Source of the DNA: JAUIET01 sp045106985
GTDB lineage: Bacteria > Pseudomonadota > Gammaproteobacteria > Pseudomonadales > JAUIET01
NCBI GenBank assembly: GCA_045106985.1
Contig: JBGCFQ010000011.1
Coordinates: 62,001-126,000 of the forward strand
Direction of reading: 5' to 3'
DNA: 64,000 nucleotides
Part shown: positions 53,799 through 63,089 of the stretch, one piece after another
How the letters are laid out: each line of letters starts with the position of its first letter
How positions within the stretch are numbered: position 1 is the first letter of the stretch
The notes under the pieces: model-generated
What the model saw: the letters and a program-made list of their open reading frames with translations, nothing else
Databases searched by the model: none
What the model was told of the DNA's origin: nothing
Translations under genes and position numbers: made by a program

Positions 53799-55244
53799 CT
53801 AGTAAGGTTTGGAGTAATTTGTTTTTACAATAGTGTAAAACTCTTTAGCGTACTGACCTTGCTCTCTTGGGCCGTAGCTGGACGATTTACGTCCACCAAA
53901 AGGCACATGGTAGTCAGTACCTGCCGTTGGTAGATTGACCATTACGCAGCCACTCTGTGCATGACGCTTAAAGTGAGCGGAGTGCTTCAGTGAGGTCGTG
54001 ATTATTCCAGCGGTTAAGCCAAACTCGCTGTCATTGCAGGTTGCGAGTGCGTCCTCATAGCTATCGATCTTGATCACACAAGCAATGGGGCCAAATATTT
54101 CTTCACGGTTAACAACCATGTCGTTGGTAGTATCAGTGAACAAAGCGGGCGTCATAAAGTAACCCTCGGTGTCTAGCTCTAGCACTTCTCCGCCCTGTGC
54201 CAAGGTCGCACCGCCTTCCAGTGCTATTTCCATATATCGACGGTTCTGCTCAAATTGCTTAGAGTCGACAACCGGACCAATCTGAGTGCCTTCTTTTTGC
54301 GCATGACCAACCACTAGCGCACTCATGGCCTCTTTCATCTTTGCTACAAACTCGTCATGGATTCCCGACTGCACAATTAAACGAGATGACGCAGTGCACT
54401 TTTGCCCGGTGCCAAAAAACGCGCCATTAACAGCACAAGCAACCGCCACATCAATGTCAGCGTCGTCCAGAACCACGAGCGCATTTTTGCTTCCCATTTC
54501 CAACTGCACACGCGCCATGTTTTTGATTGCATTTGCGGCAATCTGCCGACCTACAGGTACCGATCCAGTAAACGAGATCGCCTGTACATCAGGGGAGCTA
54601 CATAAATGATCACCAACCTCTCGACCGCTGCCCATGACTAAGTTGAAAACACCCTCAGGCAAACCACTACGACTGATAATGTCAGCCAGTATCCAGGCAC
54701 TAGCGGGTGTTAAATCGGCAGGCTTAAGAACAATGCTGTTACCAAAGGCTAGAGCAGGCGCTATTTTCCATGCGGCAACGGCTACCGGAAAATTCCATGG
54801 TGTAACCACTGCAATAACACCGAGTGGTTCGCGATGCACTTCAACATCAATGCCAGGGCGCACTGAAGCAGCGGTTTCACCCATTTGTCGTAGTACTTCA
54901 GCTCCGTAATACTGAAAGAACTGACCGGCTCGATAAACTTCACCGGCACCTTCGGCTAAAGGCTTTCCTTCCTCGCGAGACAATACTGCACCAATCTCTT
55001 TCGAACGCTCAATTAGCTCGGCTCCAATAAAATCCAGAATCGCTTTGCGTTGCTCTAAACCACTGAATTGCCAGCTAGCGAACGCTTGTTTTGCAGCTTC
55101 AATCGCGCTCTGGCAATCAGCCGCACTGCCTCTGGCATAAAGACCTACAACATCAGAGGTATCTGAAGGGTTAATGTTCTGATTAACGTCCTTACCTTCC
55201 AGCCATTGGCCGCCGATGTAGTTTTTGTGTAACTGTTCAGACAT
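53799..55244 (-). CDS. NAD(P)-dependent aldehyde dehydrogenase
   Basis: 481 residues. VVTPWNFPVAVAAWKIAPALAFGNSIVLKPA (cofactor), FTGSVPVGRQIA, the catalytic Glu in QLEMGSKNA, and the catalytic Cys in GQKCTASSRL. The C-terminus GRKSSSYGPREQGQYAKEFYT is typical of alpha-ketoglutaric-semialdehyde-type ALDHs. The aldehyde could be betaine aldehyde, malonate semialdehyde or another product of side-chain cleavage. It lies between the Rieske oxygenase and the M19 gene in the leftward cluster. Confidence 0.94.
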   Translation of the reverse strand: MSEQLHKNYIGGQWLEGKDVNQNINPSDTSDVVGLYARGSAADCQSAIEAAKQAFASWQFSGLEQRKAILDFIGAELIERSKEIGAVLSREEGKPLAEGAGEVYRAGQFFQYYGAEVLRQMGETAASVRPGIDVEVHREPLGVIAVVTPWNFPVAVAAWKIAPALAFGNSIVLKPADLTPASAWILADIISRSGLPEGVFNLVMGSGREVGDHLCSSPDVQAISFTGSVPVGRQIAANAIKNMARVQLEMGSKNALVVLDDADIDVAVACAVNGAFFGTGQKCTASSRLIVQSGIHDEFVAKMKEAMSALVVGHAQKEGTQIGPVVDSKQFEQNRRYMEIALEGGATLAQGGEVLELDTEGYFMTPALFTDTTNDMVVNREEIFGPIACVIKIDSYEDALATCNDSEFGLTAGIITTSLKHSAHFKRHAQSGCVMVNLPTAGTDYHVPFGGRKSSSYGPREQGQYAKEFYTIVKTNYSKPY

Positions 55245-55292
55245 TGTATTTCCTATATAAGTGCGCTTTTTGAGATTGATAGATAATTTGGT

Positions 55293-56465
55293 TTAACTGG
55301 CAGCGGAATAGAGATTTGCTACCCAAGAATGAAAGTGCCGCGTTGGTTGATCTAATACGGGCGTGAATACGCCGCCAGTAAAAGCTGGCGAACGTCGCCC
55401 TTCTTGCATGCCTTCGACTGCAAAGATGTCTTCGGAGAATACTTCATTCCAGCTGCGCAACACTGACTCGCGACACTCTTGGTATTTATCAGTTAAGGCC
55501 TCTTCGCCGACGTAATATATTTCTATCCGCTCAAGCGTTCTGTCATTAGCCAAAGGCTGTAACAAAACTGTAAAAACATGGTCGGCTTGTACACCAAGCA
55601 GCACATTCGGATAGAGTGAGAGATACTCAGAGTGCGATATTTTATCGCTTGGCCACTGATGGAATTGAGGCAACTTAGTACCTGCAACGCCAGCCAAGTT
55701 GTAGTTCAAGCTACCCTGCCCCGACATACCATCGGCGGCGATAATATTGTAGTGCTGATCGAGGGGAGAATAGGAATTTAAGCCTGGATGTACCCAAGGC
55801 AAATGGTAAGACTCGCAGTAGTTCTCAACTGGAAGTTTCCAGTTGGCAGCAACTTCCATCTTAATTTGACTGCCAGTTGCGGCGAGCGTGACCTGTTCAA
55901 GTTGGCCAACACCGGTAAACGCTTCCCACCGAGCCAACAGGGGAGCGATAAAAGTGTCGAAACCGTCTGCGTCACCAGAGAGATTGATGTATACCAATCC
56001 CATCCAAACGTGAGAGCGTACTATTTTAAGACCGTGCAAACTGCGATCGAATTCTTGGTGCGTGTGTTTCCCTACGCCACCGACGTGTGGTGCCCCCTTC
56101 AACTGCCCATTCAAATCGTAAGACCAGCAGTGGTATCTGCAACTGATTAAGCCATCGATTGTCTGCGCCTCTGCCACCAGCGGCATACCGCGGTGGCTGC
56201 AGACATTGTGAAACACATTGACTTCACCTTGCAGGTTACGAGTAACCAACAACGGCAAACCCATAAAGTCTATTGGCGATAAAGAACCGTTTACTGGAAC
56301 ATCGCTGTAAAAAGCAAGACCTGCCCATGTAACACCAAGTACATGGTCGCGCTCAAACTCGAATAACTCTGAACTGGAGTAGGCCGCATTTGGTAGACCA
56401 GAACCAACCGGACCTGGTTTTTGCACCCGTTCCAGATCTGCCAAAGGTATCAAATTCTGGTTCAC
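55293..56465 (-). CDS. Rieske-type oxygenase alpha subunit (GbcA/betaine-demethylase-like)
   Basis: 390 residues from the GTG at 56465 (AGAGAG upstream); a longer ATG frame would cross the regulatory region. Rieske ligands C89, H91, C109 and H112 follow C-x-H-x17-C-x2-H. The mononuclear iron site shows H221 and H226 in NYCESYHLPWVHPG. Such enzymes oxidatively demethylate quaternary amines, as GbcA does with glycine betaine, releasing formaldehyde. The partner reductase (GbcB type) is not in the window. Substrate could be glycine betaine, proline betaine or an analogue; the flanking sox genes favour betaine. Confidence 0.9.
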   Translation of the reverse strand: MNQNLIPLADLERVQKPGPVGSGLPNAAYSSSELFEFERDHVLGVTWAGLAFYSDVPVNGSLSPIDFMGLPLLVTRNLQGEVNVFHNVCSHRGMPLVAEAQTIDGLISCRYHCWSYDLNGQLKGAPHVGGVGKHTHQEFDRSLHGLKIVRSHVWMGLVYINLSGDADGFDTFIAPLLARWEAFTGVGQLEQVTLAATGSQIKMEVAANWKLPVENYCESYHLPWVHPGLNSYSPLDQHYNIIAADGMSGQGSLNYNLAGVAGTKLPQFHQWPSDKISHSEYLSLYPNVLLGVQADHVFTVLLQPLANDRTLERIEIYYVGEEALTDKYQECRESVLRSWNEVFSEDIFAVEGMQEGRRSPAFTGGVFTPVLDQPTRHFHSWVANLYSAAS

Positions 56466-56491
56466 TATAAATTCGCTCTCTGAACAATAAC

Positions 56492-56509
56492 TACGCCTAG
56501 AAAGGCGTA
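56492..56509. promoter_or_regulatory. Inverted repeat upstream of the Rieske gene
   Basis: TACGCCT-AGAA-AGGCGTA, a perfect 7-bp dyad with a 4-bp centre, 27 bp before the oxygenase GTG. A third copy of the half-site (TTACGCCTA, 56653-56661) is 30 bp before the LysR start. Suggests a binding site for the LysR protein or another regulator; a hairpin in the leader RNA is the alternative. Confidence 0.55.
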
Positions 56510-56690
56510 ATATTAGACAGTTAGGGTGGCCGCACACAAACGATAAATACGCCGCCATCTCATTACATATACTCATGTATTATACTGAAGTTAAGGCAAA
56601 TATACCTTCTATCATGAGTATTACTGATAGAGAAAAGCCTGTTTTTATTGATTTACGCCTATTACTATCGAATACACGACAGGACGCGCT

Positions 56691-57608
56691 ATGCCGATCA
56701 ATCCACTACCCCCTCTTAACAGCTTGGTAGCTTTTGAAGCAACGGCTAGAAGTGGGAGCTTCACAGCCGCAGGTCTTGAGCTAAACGTTACCCAGGGCGC
56801 TATAAGTAGGCAAATTCGCTTATTGGAAGACTATTTAAAACAAGAATTGTTTTCACGTGAACAACGCCAAATACAACTAACGACCATCGGGCGCTCCTAT
56901 TACAAAGAGGTCGAAATGGCGCTTGGCGGTCTCAGCGAAGCAACGCTTAACGTGCTGGACTCTGATCGTGAGGACCACATTACGGTTGCCACTACCAGTG
57001 CTATGGCTTCTTTTTGGCTAATTCCTCGCTACGGGGATTTCCAAAACCAAAACCCCAACATCAACATTCGCATTATTACTGCTGAATCTCGCAGTCAAAT
57101 TCGAAACAGTGAATACGATATAGGTTTGTTTTATTCTCGCGTACCACCGGATGACGCGGATTCGATAGCCCTGTTTAGTGAGCAAGTTTTTCCGGTATGC
57201 AGTCCTGAATATCTGGAGAAGTTTCCAGACTGTAGTGATCATGACAAACTCTGTGAAGCACGAATGTTAAACCTGGAAATTGATACAAAAGAATGGATGG
57301 ATTGGAGGGAGTGGCTTACCGCCTGTAATCTGCCCGCTAAATCCAAGCGGGGCTCATCAATAAATATGACAAGCTACCCGCTGATTATTCAAGCGGCTCT
57401 TAATGGCCAGGGTGTGGCACTCGCCTGGAGCAATCTTGTAGACTCTTACTTAAACAGCGGACTATTGGTGCAACCTGTTACCGATACCTTAGCGACAGCG
57501 GCTAACTTTTACATGATATCGCCGCTAGGCAATCGGCCATTAAAGCCAGGTGCCGAAGCTTTTCGTCAATGGCTTCTCGAGAGTGCAACAGCCCACATAA
57601 GCAATTAG
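56691..57608 (+). CDS. LysR-family transcriptional regulator (GcvA-like)
   Basis: 305 residues. HTH in residues 6-65 (NSLVAFEATARSGSFTAAGLELNVTQGAISRQIRLLEDYL), with a substrate-binding domain after (VATTSAMASFWLIPRYGDFQNQNPNINIRIIT). Resembles GcvA-type activators. Divergent from the Rieske gene, with dyad repeats between, and upstream of soxBDAG, so it probably controls both arms in response to a betaine or glycine metabolite. AGGA precedes the ATG. Confidence 0.93.
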   Translation: MPINPLPPLNSLVAFEATARSGSFTAAGLELNVTQGAISRQIRLLEDYLKQELFSREQRQIQLTTIGRSYYKEVEMALGGLSEATLNVLDSDREDHITVATTSAMASFWLIPRYGDFQNQNPNINIRIITAESRSQIRNSEYDIGLFYSRVPPDDADSIALFSEQVFPVCSPEYLEKFPDCSDHDKLCEARMLNLEIDTKEWMDWREWLTACNLPAKSKRGSSINMTSYPLIIQAALNGQGVALAWSNLVDSYLNSGLLVQPVTDTLATAANFYMISPLGNRPLKPGAEAFRQWLLESATAHISN

Positions 57609-57758
57609 GCTTAGTAACTCGCTCGTTACACTAACTTTCATTAGGTAAGGTTTAGAGTCTCATTAGTCTTGTTAATACGTCGTTGCAGGCATTGACCATG
57701 CTAGGCACCTGATCCATTCTCTGCTGCTGACAAGGGAATTGGGCGGAGCACTTAAAAG

Positions 57759-59000
57759 ATGCCATTTGGTTTAATGAAGTATGGGTTCCTAAAGAATCTA
57801 AAGCGCACGCATGACTTCACACCCAGCAAAGACCTTAAGAAACACTACGACGTTGTGATTGTTGGTGCTGGTGGGCATGGCTGTGCCATCGCCTATAACC
57901 TTGCCAAGTACCATGGCATTACCAATATTGCATTACTCGACAAGAGTTACCTGGGCGGTGGCAACACTGCACGTAATACAGCGGTTATTCGCTCGAACTA
58001 TTTAACGGAAGAAGGTGTTTCTTTTTATCGCGATTCGGTAAAGCTTTATGAGAACCTGAGTAACGAGCTCGACTACAACATAATGTACGAAAATCGAGGA
58101 CAACTAACACTGGCTCATAGCGATGCAAGTATTCGCAGTTTCCGTTGGCGCGCCGAAGTTAACCAGCATCTTGGCGTGCAATCGGAGTTAATTGACCGCA
58201 AAACAATAGCTGAGTTAGTGCCGAATTTACGAATGGATGACGATTCCCGCTACCCCATCCTCGGAGGCCTTTGGCATGCTGATGGTGCAACAGCCCGCCA
58301 TGACGCAGTCGCCTGGGGTTACGCTAAACGTGCATGCGAACTGGGTGTAGAGCTACACCAATTGACCGAGGTGCAGGGCTTTGACATTGAGTCCGGTACA
58401 GTGAAGGCAGTGAATACTAACCGCGGTCGCATTGAATGCGGTTGTGTTGTTCAAGCCGTTGCGGGAGCGAGTTCAATAGTAGGGAAAATGGCAGGCATTC
58501 AACTGCCTATACACTCCTATCCGCTTCAGGCGATGGTGACGCAACCTTACAAACCTATACTTGGTCCCCATGTTAGCTCGCCACAAGTGCACGTTTACGT
58601 GCATCAGACATCTCGCGGTGAATTCGTTATTGGAGGAGGATCAGACCCTTACCCTTTGTATAACACGCGAGCCACGCTAGACATGAAAGAGTCACTCTCT
58701 TCGGCTGTTCTGGAATTGTTTCCTTTTTTGAGCCAGGCCAAGGTTATGCGCCAATGGGCAGGTGTCACTGACATGACACCAGATTACAGTCCAATTATGG
58801 GCCTAAGCCCAGTCAATAACTACTACCTTGATGCGGGCTGGGGAACGTGGGGCTTTAAAGCGACACCCATCAGCGGCCAAACAATGGCACAGCTCATAGC
58901 CACCGGCAAAACACCCGATCTAATTAAGCCTTTTGAACTTGATCGTTTCTATCGTTTTGAACAGATTAACGAAGCTGGTGCAACGGCAGCGAGCCACTAG
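57759..59000 (+). CDS. soxB: Sarcosine oxidase subunit beta
   Basis: 413 residues. FAD site DVVIVGAGGHGCAIAYNLAKYHG; flavin-related LGGGNTARNTAVIRSNYLTEEGVSFYRDS; C-terminal AGVTDMTPDYSPIMGLSPVNNYYLDAGWGTWGFKATPISGQ. It is the sarcosine-oxidising subunit of the heterotetrameric enzyme, which yields glycine and 5,10-methylene-THF. First gene of soxBDAG; delta starts 3 bp after its stop. GGAG lies 11 bp upstream of the ATG. Confidence 0.96.
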   Translation: MPFGLMKYGFLKNLKRTHDFTPSKDLKKHYDVVIVGAGGHGCAIAYNLAKYHGITNIALLDKSYLGGGNTARNTAVIRSNYLTEEGVSFYRDSVKLYENLSNELDYNIMYENRGQLTLAHSDASIRSFRWRAEVNQHLGVQSELIDRKTIAELVPNLRMDDDSRYPILGGLWHADGATARHDAVAWGYAKRACELGVELHQLTEVQGFDIESGTVKAVNTNRGRIECGCVVQAVAGASSIVGKMAGIQLPIHSYPLQAMVTQPYKPILGPHVSSPQVHVYVHQTSRGEFVIGGGSDPYPLYNTRATLDMKESLSSAVLELFPFLSQAKVMRQWAGVTDMTPDYSPIMGLSPVNNYYLDAGWGTWGFKATPISGQTMAQLIATGKTPDLIKPFELDRFYRFEQINEAGATAASH

Positions 59001-59003
59001 AAA

Positions 59004-59369
59004 ATGAAAATTTTAGAATGCCCTCTCAATGGGCCACGCAACATAACTGAATTTACCTATGGTGGGGAATATCATCCCATGCCTGACCCCAGTGCCAGCA
59101 ACTCTAATGAGTGGGCAGAGCACGTGTTTTTTCATGCCAATGAAGCAGCCGAGGTTACCGAGTGGTGGTGTCATACAGCGACCTCTTACTGGTTTTTCGC
59201 GCAGCGCAACACAATCACGGATGAAATTATTCGAACCTTTGCGCCATCGGAAATTTTCTCTACTAGGCAGGAATTCAGTAAGAAGGATGAAAGCGAAGCA
59301 AGCGGTCCTCGATCAGCTGACGGCTCTCGACCAGCTGATGGCTCTCAATCAGCTGGAGGCCCTCAATGA
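59004..59369 (+). CDS. soxD: Sarcosine oxidase subunit delta, variant with repeat tail
   Basis: 121 residues. The core (MKILECPLNGPRNITEFTYGGE to RNTITDEIIRTFAPSEIF) is the delta subunit. The zinc CxxC of classic TSOX is reduced to one Cys (CPLNG), and the later His-x3-Cys reads HTATS, so the zinc site appears lost. The last 25 residues are encoded by an 18-bp tandem repeat (SADGSR-PADGSQ-SAGGPQ). The stop overlaps the soxA start (ATGA). Small structural subunit. Confidence 0.9.
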   Translation: MKILECPLNGPRNITEFTYGGEYHPMPDPSASNSNEWAEHVFFHANEAAEVTEWWCHTATSYWFFAQRNTITDEIIRTFAPSEIFSTRQEFSKKDESEASGPRSADGSRPADGSQSAGGPQ

Positions 59370-59370
59370 G
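59296..59370 (+). repeat. 18-bp tandem repeat at the soxD 3' end
   Basis: Units at 59311-59328, 59329-59346 and 59347-59364 share the form GA[T/C]CAGCTGA[C/T]GGCTCTC with a few changes. A partial copy precedes (59296-59310) and follows. Unit length is six codons, so frame is kept. The repeat overlaps the soxD stop/soxA start region. Confidence 0.85.
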
Positions 59371-62287
59371 CAAGCAAGGCCCAATGAATAAACGGTTACC
59401 ACCACCCTTCGGCAACGCTATTGATCGAGATCAATCAGTTACCTTTCAGTTTGAAGGAAGCCCAATAAAGGGATATCGCGGGGACTCTATCGCCAGTGCG
59501 GCGGCGGCTAACGGCCGTTGGTTACTGAGTCGATCATTTAAATACCACCGTCCGCGCGGCGCGCTTACGATGGCTGGGCAAGACGGCAACACTCTTGTAC
59601 AACTCAACGGCGAAGGAAACTGCCTAGCGGATAGACGAGAGATATCAGAGGGTATAAAGGTTCGCGGGCAAAACTACCTGGGTTCACTCGATCACGATAT
59701 TCAAGCTTTCTTGGGTTTGTGCGGGCGATTCTTACCGGTTGGGTTTTACTACAAAGCATTCTATAAGCCTGCCGGCATGTGGGAAAAATGGGCCCCCTTC
59801 TTTCGCCGTATTACTGGTTTGGGCAAAATCAATGAAGATCTAGTCCTTGATGACTTCGACAAACAGTACCAGTTTTATGATGTCGTCGTTGTTGGCGGCG
59901 GACCTGCGGGCATGCAAGCAGCCATCTCAGCGGCACAAGCAGGTGCCAGCACATTATTGGTCGATGAGAATAAACGGCTAGGAGGCAGCCTAAACTACGC
60001 ACGTTTCGCAGTTGACTGCCCGGCAGCTCCACTTTCTGTCAAATTGCGCAGCAAAATCGACCTGCTAGAAAATCTCTCGGTGCTAGAGAATGCCACCTGT
60101 AATGGTTGGTTTGCCGACAATTGGCTCGGGGTTGTAAATGGGAGTCGCCTATTAAAAATCAGAGCGAAAGAAGTGATTATGGCGACGGGCAGCATGGAGC
60201 AACAGGCTGTATTCCATAACAACGATCTGCCTGGCGTAATGTTGAGCAGCGCGGCTCAGCGTTTGATGCGAATGTACGGCGTGAAACCAGGCCACACTGC
60301 GGTCGTTCTAACTGGAAACGACGAAGGCTATGGTTGCGCTCTCGATCTTATTGACGCAGGCGTAGATGTAAGTGCAATCATCGACCTTCGCCAAAAAATC
60401 GAAAGTACTGAGCTAACAAAAGCAGTCAATGAACTCAACATAAAAGTGCTGGGCGGCTGCTGTGTGTATGAAGCCAAGCGAACCGCTTTAGAACCACACT
60501 TGTCTAAGGTTAATGTGCGGAAAATATTGGCTGAAGGTGAGTGCGCAGACAAAGGGGAAACCATACCTTGCGACTTACTTTGTATGTCAGTCGGTTATGT
60601 ACCCACCTACCAGCTTATCTGCCAGGCTGGTGGGCAACTGAGTTACGACGACGAAAGTGCTTTGTTTACCTTAAAGAACCAGCCAGAGCATATGCATCTA
60701 GCCGGTTCCGTTAATGCGGCGTGGAGTTTAGAGCATGTGTTGGAAGACGCGCGCCACAAAGCGGCGCTTGCAACGCACACGACTAGCAAGCTAGGTTCAT
60801 CAGAGCTTGCCAACCACCAAGCTCTTAAAGGTCGCAGCCCTAACTTTCCTTGGCCGATATTCCCCCACCCTAAAGGAAAAGAGTTTGTTGACTTCGACGA
60901 AGATCTACAAATCGCCGACATCCTCAATGCAACTCTTGAAGGCTACGAGCATATTCAGCTAATCAAGCGCTTTTCTACCTGCGGCATGGGGCCCTCGCAG
61001 GGTCGGCATTCGGCATTGGCAACCGCCAGACTGGTAGCCAAAGCGACAGGGCGAACTGTGGCTGAAACCGGCGTGACCACAGCAAGACCACCATTTGGAC
61101 CTGAGTTTTTAGGCCACAATGCCGGGCGCAGCTTTTTTCCTGCTCGCCACAGCAATATGCAACATCAGCATACAAAGGCTGGCGCCACAATGTTACAGGC
61201 AGGAAACTGGTATAGACCCGCGTTTTATGGCGCTGAAAGTGAAAGGGATGAATGCATACGCCGTGAAGTGTTAGCGGTTAGAAATAATGTTGGCTTGGTA
61301 GATGTTTCCACATTGGGTGGTATCGAAGTACGAGGCCCCGATGCCGCAGAATTCTTAAACCGGTTCTATACCTTCGCCTTCCTCAAACAAGAAGTAGGCC
61401 GATCTCGCTATGCGCTGCTGTGCAATGAAGCAGGTGTAGTGATAGATGATGGTGTTGCTTGCCGACTGGCGTCCGATCACTTTTATGTTACGGCAACCAC
61501 CGGTGGCGCCGACAACGTTGCACGGCAAATGCTGAAGTGGAATGCACAATGGTGCCTGGACATCGACGTCGCGAACACCACCAGTGCCTGGTGTGGCGTT
61601 AACCTAGCAGGTCCGCGCTCACGTGAAGTGCTTGAAAAAGTTTGTGGGAATGTTGCCCTAGACTCGACCAGTTTCCCCTACATGGGCGTTCGCGAAGGGG
61701 ACGTTGCCGGCATTCCCGCCAGATTGCTACGAGTAGGATTTGTTGGCGAGCTAGGCTTTGAAATACACGTGCCACAAATGTACGGAGCAGCATTATGGGA
61801 GGCTCTCATTGAAGCAGGCAAAGAGTACAACTTGCAGCCCTTTGGAATAGAAGCACAACGAGTACTGCGCCTAGAAAAAGGGCACATCATTATTGGTCAA
61901 GACACTGACGCCATGTCAAATCCGATGGAGGTGCAAATGAGTTGGGCCATTTCGCGAAAAAAACCATTCTTTGTGGGTGGTCGAACCATCGAGGAATTAA
62001 CCCAGCGAGAATTGAAACGCACCTTAGTAGGGTTCGAGATCACTCAGTCGGTACCCGTTCCAAAAGAAAGTCACTTAGTGCTTGATGGCGAACAGATGGT
62101 CGGTCGGGTTACTTCATCTGCGGTATCACCAACGCTAGGCAAAACCATTGGCTTGGCGTATGTACCTACAGAGAGCGCTGCGCCAGGCAGTGAGATTTGT
62201 ATTAAGTGTGATGGTGGTGCCAGAGTAACAGCGACTGTTGTTGAGTTGCCCTTCTATGATCCCGCAACACTGCGCCAGGAACTTTAA
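59366..62287 (+). CDS. soxA: Sarcosine oxidase subunit alpha
   Basis: 973 residues, the large subunit. An N-terminal 2Fe-2S-like plug (FKYHRPRGALTMAGQDGNTLVQLNGEGNC) is followed by a nucleotide-binding domain (YDVVVVGGGPAGMQAAISAAQAGASTLLVDENKRLGGS). A middle region (STCGMGPSQGRHSALATARL) and a C-terminal GcvT-like folate domain (RRQV-type barrel: RNNVGLVDVSTLGGIEVRGPDAAEFLNRFYT, then GFVGELGFEIHVPQMYGAALWEAL) complete it. It accepts electrons and provides the THF site. Coupled to soxD by ATGA overlap. soxG follows 46 bp later. Confidence 0.95.
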   Translation: MSKQGPMNKRLPPPFGNAIDRDQSVTFQFEGSPIKGYRGDSIASAAAANGRWLLSRSFKYHRPRGALTMAGQDGNTLVQLNGEGNCLADRREISEGIKVRGQNYLGSLDHDIQAFLGLCGRFLPVGFYYKAFYKPAGMWEKWAPFFRRITGLGKINEDLVLDDFDKQYQFYDVVVVGGGPAGMQAAISAAQAGASTLLVDENKRLGGSLNYARFAVDCPAAPLSVKLRSKIDLLENLSVLENATCNGWFADNWLGVVNGSRLLKIRAKEVIMATGSMEQQAVFHNNDLPGVMLSSAAQRLMRMYGVKPGHTAVVLTGNDEGYGCALDLIDAGVDVSAIIDLRQKIESTELTKAVNELNIKVLGGCCVYEAKRTALEPHLSKVNVRKILAEGECADKGETIPCDLLCMSVGYVPTYQLICQAGGQLSYDDESALFTLKNQPEHMHLAGSVNAAWSLEHVLEDARHKAALATHTTSKLGSSELANHQALKGRSPNFPWPIFPHPKGKEFVDFDEDLQIADILNATLEGYEHIQLIKRFSTCGMGPSQGRHSALATARLVAKATGRTVAETGVTTARPPFGPEFLGHNAGRSFFPARHSNMQHQHTKAGATMLQAGNWYRPAFYGAESERDECIRREVLAVRNNVGLVDVSTLGGIEVRGPDAAEFLNRFYTFAFLKQEVGRSRYALLCNEAGVVIDDGVACRLASDHFYVTATTGGADNVARQMLKWNAQWCLDIDVANTTSAWCGVNLAGPRSREVLEKVCGNVALDSTSFPYMGVREGDVAGIPARLLRVGFVGELGFEIHVPQMYGAALWEALIEAGKEYNLQPFGIEAQRVLRLEKGHIIIGQDTDAMSNPMEVQMSWAISRKKPFFVGGRTIEELTQRELKRTLVGFEITQSVPVPKESHLVLDGEQMVGRVTSSAVSPTLGKTIGLAYVPTESAAPGSEICIKCDGGARVTATVVELPFYDPATLRQEL

Positions 62288-62333
62288 TTGCACCTTGAAC
62301 AGCAACCAAGACTATGAGCATGGATACACCGCT

Positions 62334-63074
62334 ATGACAAATAATGCTTCTACCTCACCCAGCTGCAAAAGGCGAAGTCCGCTGCTGAGTAATCACAAAC
62401 GTCTACAGGCAAGCTTCACCGAAGTGTTCGGATCAGCTTGTGTTGCACATTATGGTCAACCGGCAAATGAAGTCGATCAAGCAAAGTCCTTGGGTCTTTG
62501 TGATTTAACGATCTTTCCTCGTATTGGTTTTAAAGGCAAGGAATCTACAGACTGGCTACAACAATTTGATTTGAACTTGCCTAGCAAGCCAAACCAAAGT
62601 ATAGCCAGCGGAAACGGTAGCTTTATTGCGCGCCTATCCAAGGAGGAATATTGCGTGATGAGCTGGGATAGCTCCAGCGTCGATTCAAGAACCCCTGTTA
62701 AGGCGATGGAAATTGCGTACGGTGAGCAAAACCCTGCATCAGTTTACGATTTACCTCGGTCAGACAGCCATTGCTGGTTTGCGCTAACAGGCAGCCTTGC
62801 GGCACAAGTCCTGTCCAAGGCCTGCGCAGTTGACATGCGTGAAGGCAAGTTTTCGAATGGTACAGTCGCCCAAACCTCACTGGCGCGAGTAAATGCAATT
62901 GTTATCCGTCATGACCAGGGGAATCCAGAACGTAGTAAGGGTATGACAACGACGTTTTTTATTCTCAGCGATATTACGTCAACTGAGTTTCTTTGGACCA
63001 GCCTTCTTGACGCAATGCAGGAATTCGATGGCCGAGAAATTGGCTATAACGCAATAGAAGCACTCAACAGTTAA
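62334..63074 (+). CDS. soxG: Sarcosine oxidase subunit gamma
   Basis: 246 residues from the ATG at 62334; an earlier in-frame start at 62238 lies within soxA and is not used. SPLLSNHKRLQASFTEVFG near the N-terminus, DLTIFPRIGFKGKESTDWLQQF, SKEEYCVMSW, and DSHCWFALTGSLAAQVLSKACAVDMREGKFSNGTVAQTSLARVNAIVIRH match gamma subunits. Completes the soxBDAG operon. An FAD oxidoreductase starts 15 bp after its stop. Confidence 0.9.
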   Translation: MTNNASTSPSCKRRSPLLSNHKRLQASFTEVFGSACVAHYGQPANEVDQAKSLGLCDLTIFPRIGFKGKESTDWLQQFDLNLPSKPNQSIASGNGSFIARLSKEEYCVMSWDSSSVDSRTPVKAMEIAYGEQNPASVYDLPRSDSHCWFALTGSLAAQVLSKACAVDMREGKFSNGTVAQTSLARVNAIVIRHDQGNPERSKGMTTTFFILSDITSTEFLWTSLLDAMQEFDGREIGYNAIEALNS

Positions 63075-63089
63075 AAAGGTAACGCAATA

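Noticed and set aside
56466..56576. Longer ATG start for the Rieske protein
   Set aside because: It would translate the dyad and promoter area; the GTG at 56465 gives the typical length.
59059..59391. Second frame over soxD with leucine-repeat tail
   Set aside because: The tail (LDQLTA-type) is only the 18-bp repeat read in another frame; the N-terminal part is not protein-like.
62238..62333. Early start for soxG inside soxA
   Set aside because: The residues are unlike gamma subunits, and the ATG at 62334 gives the family N-terminus.
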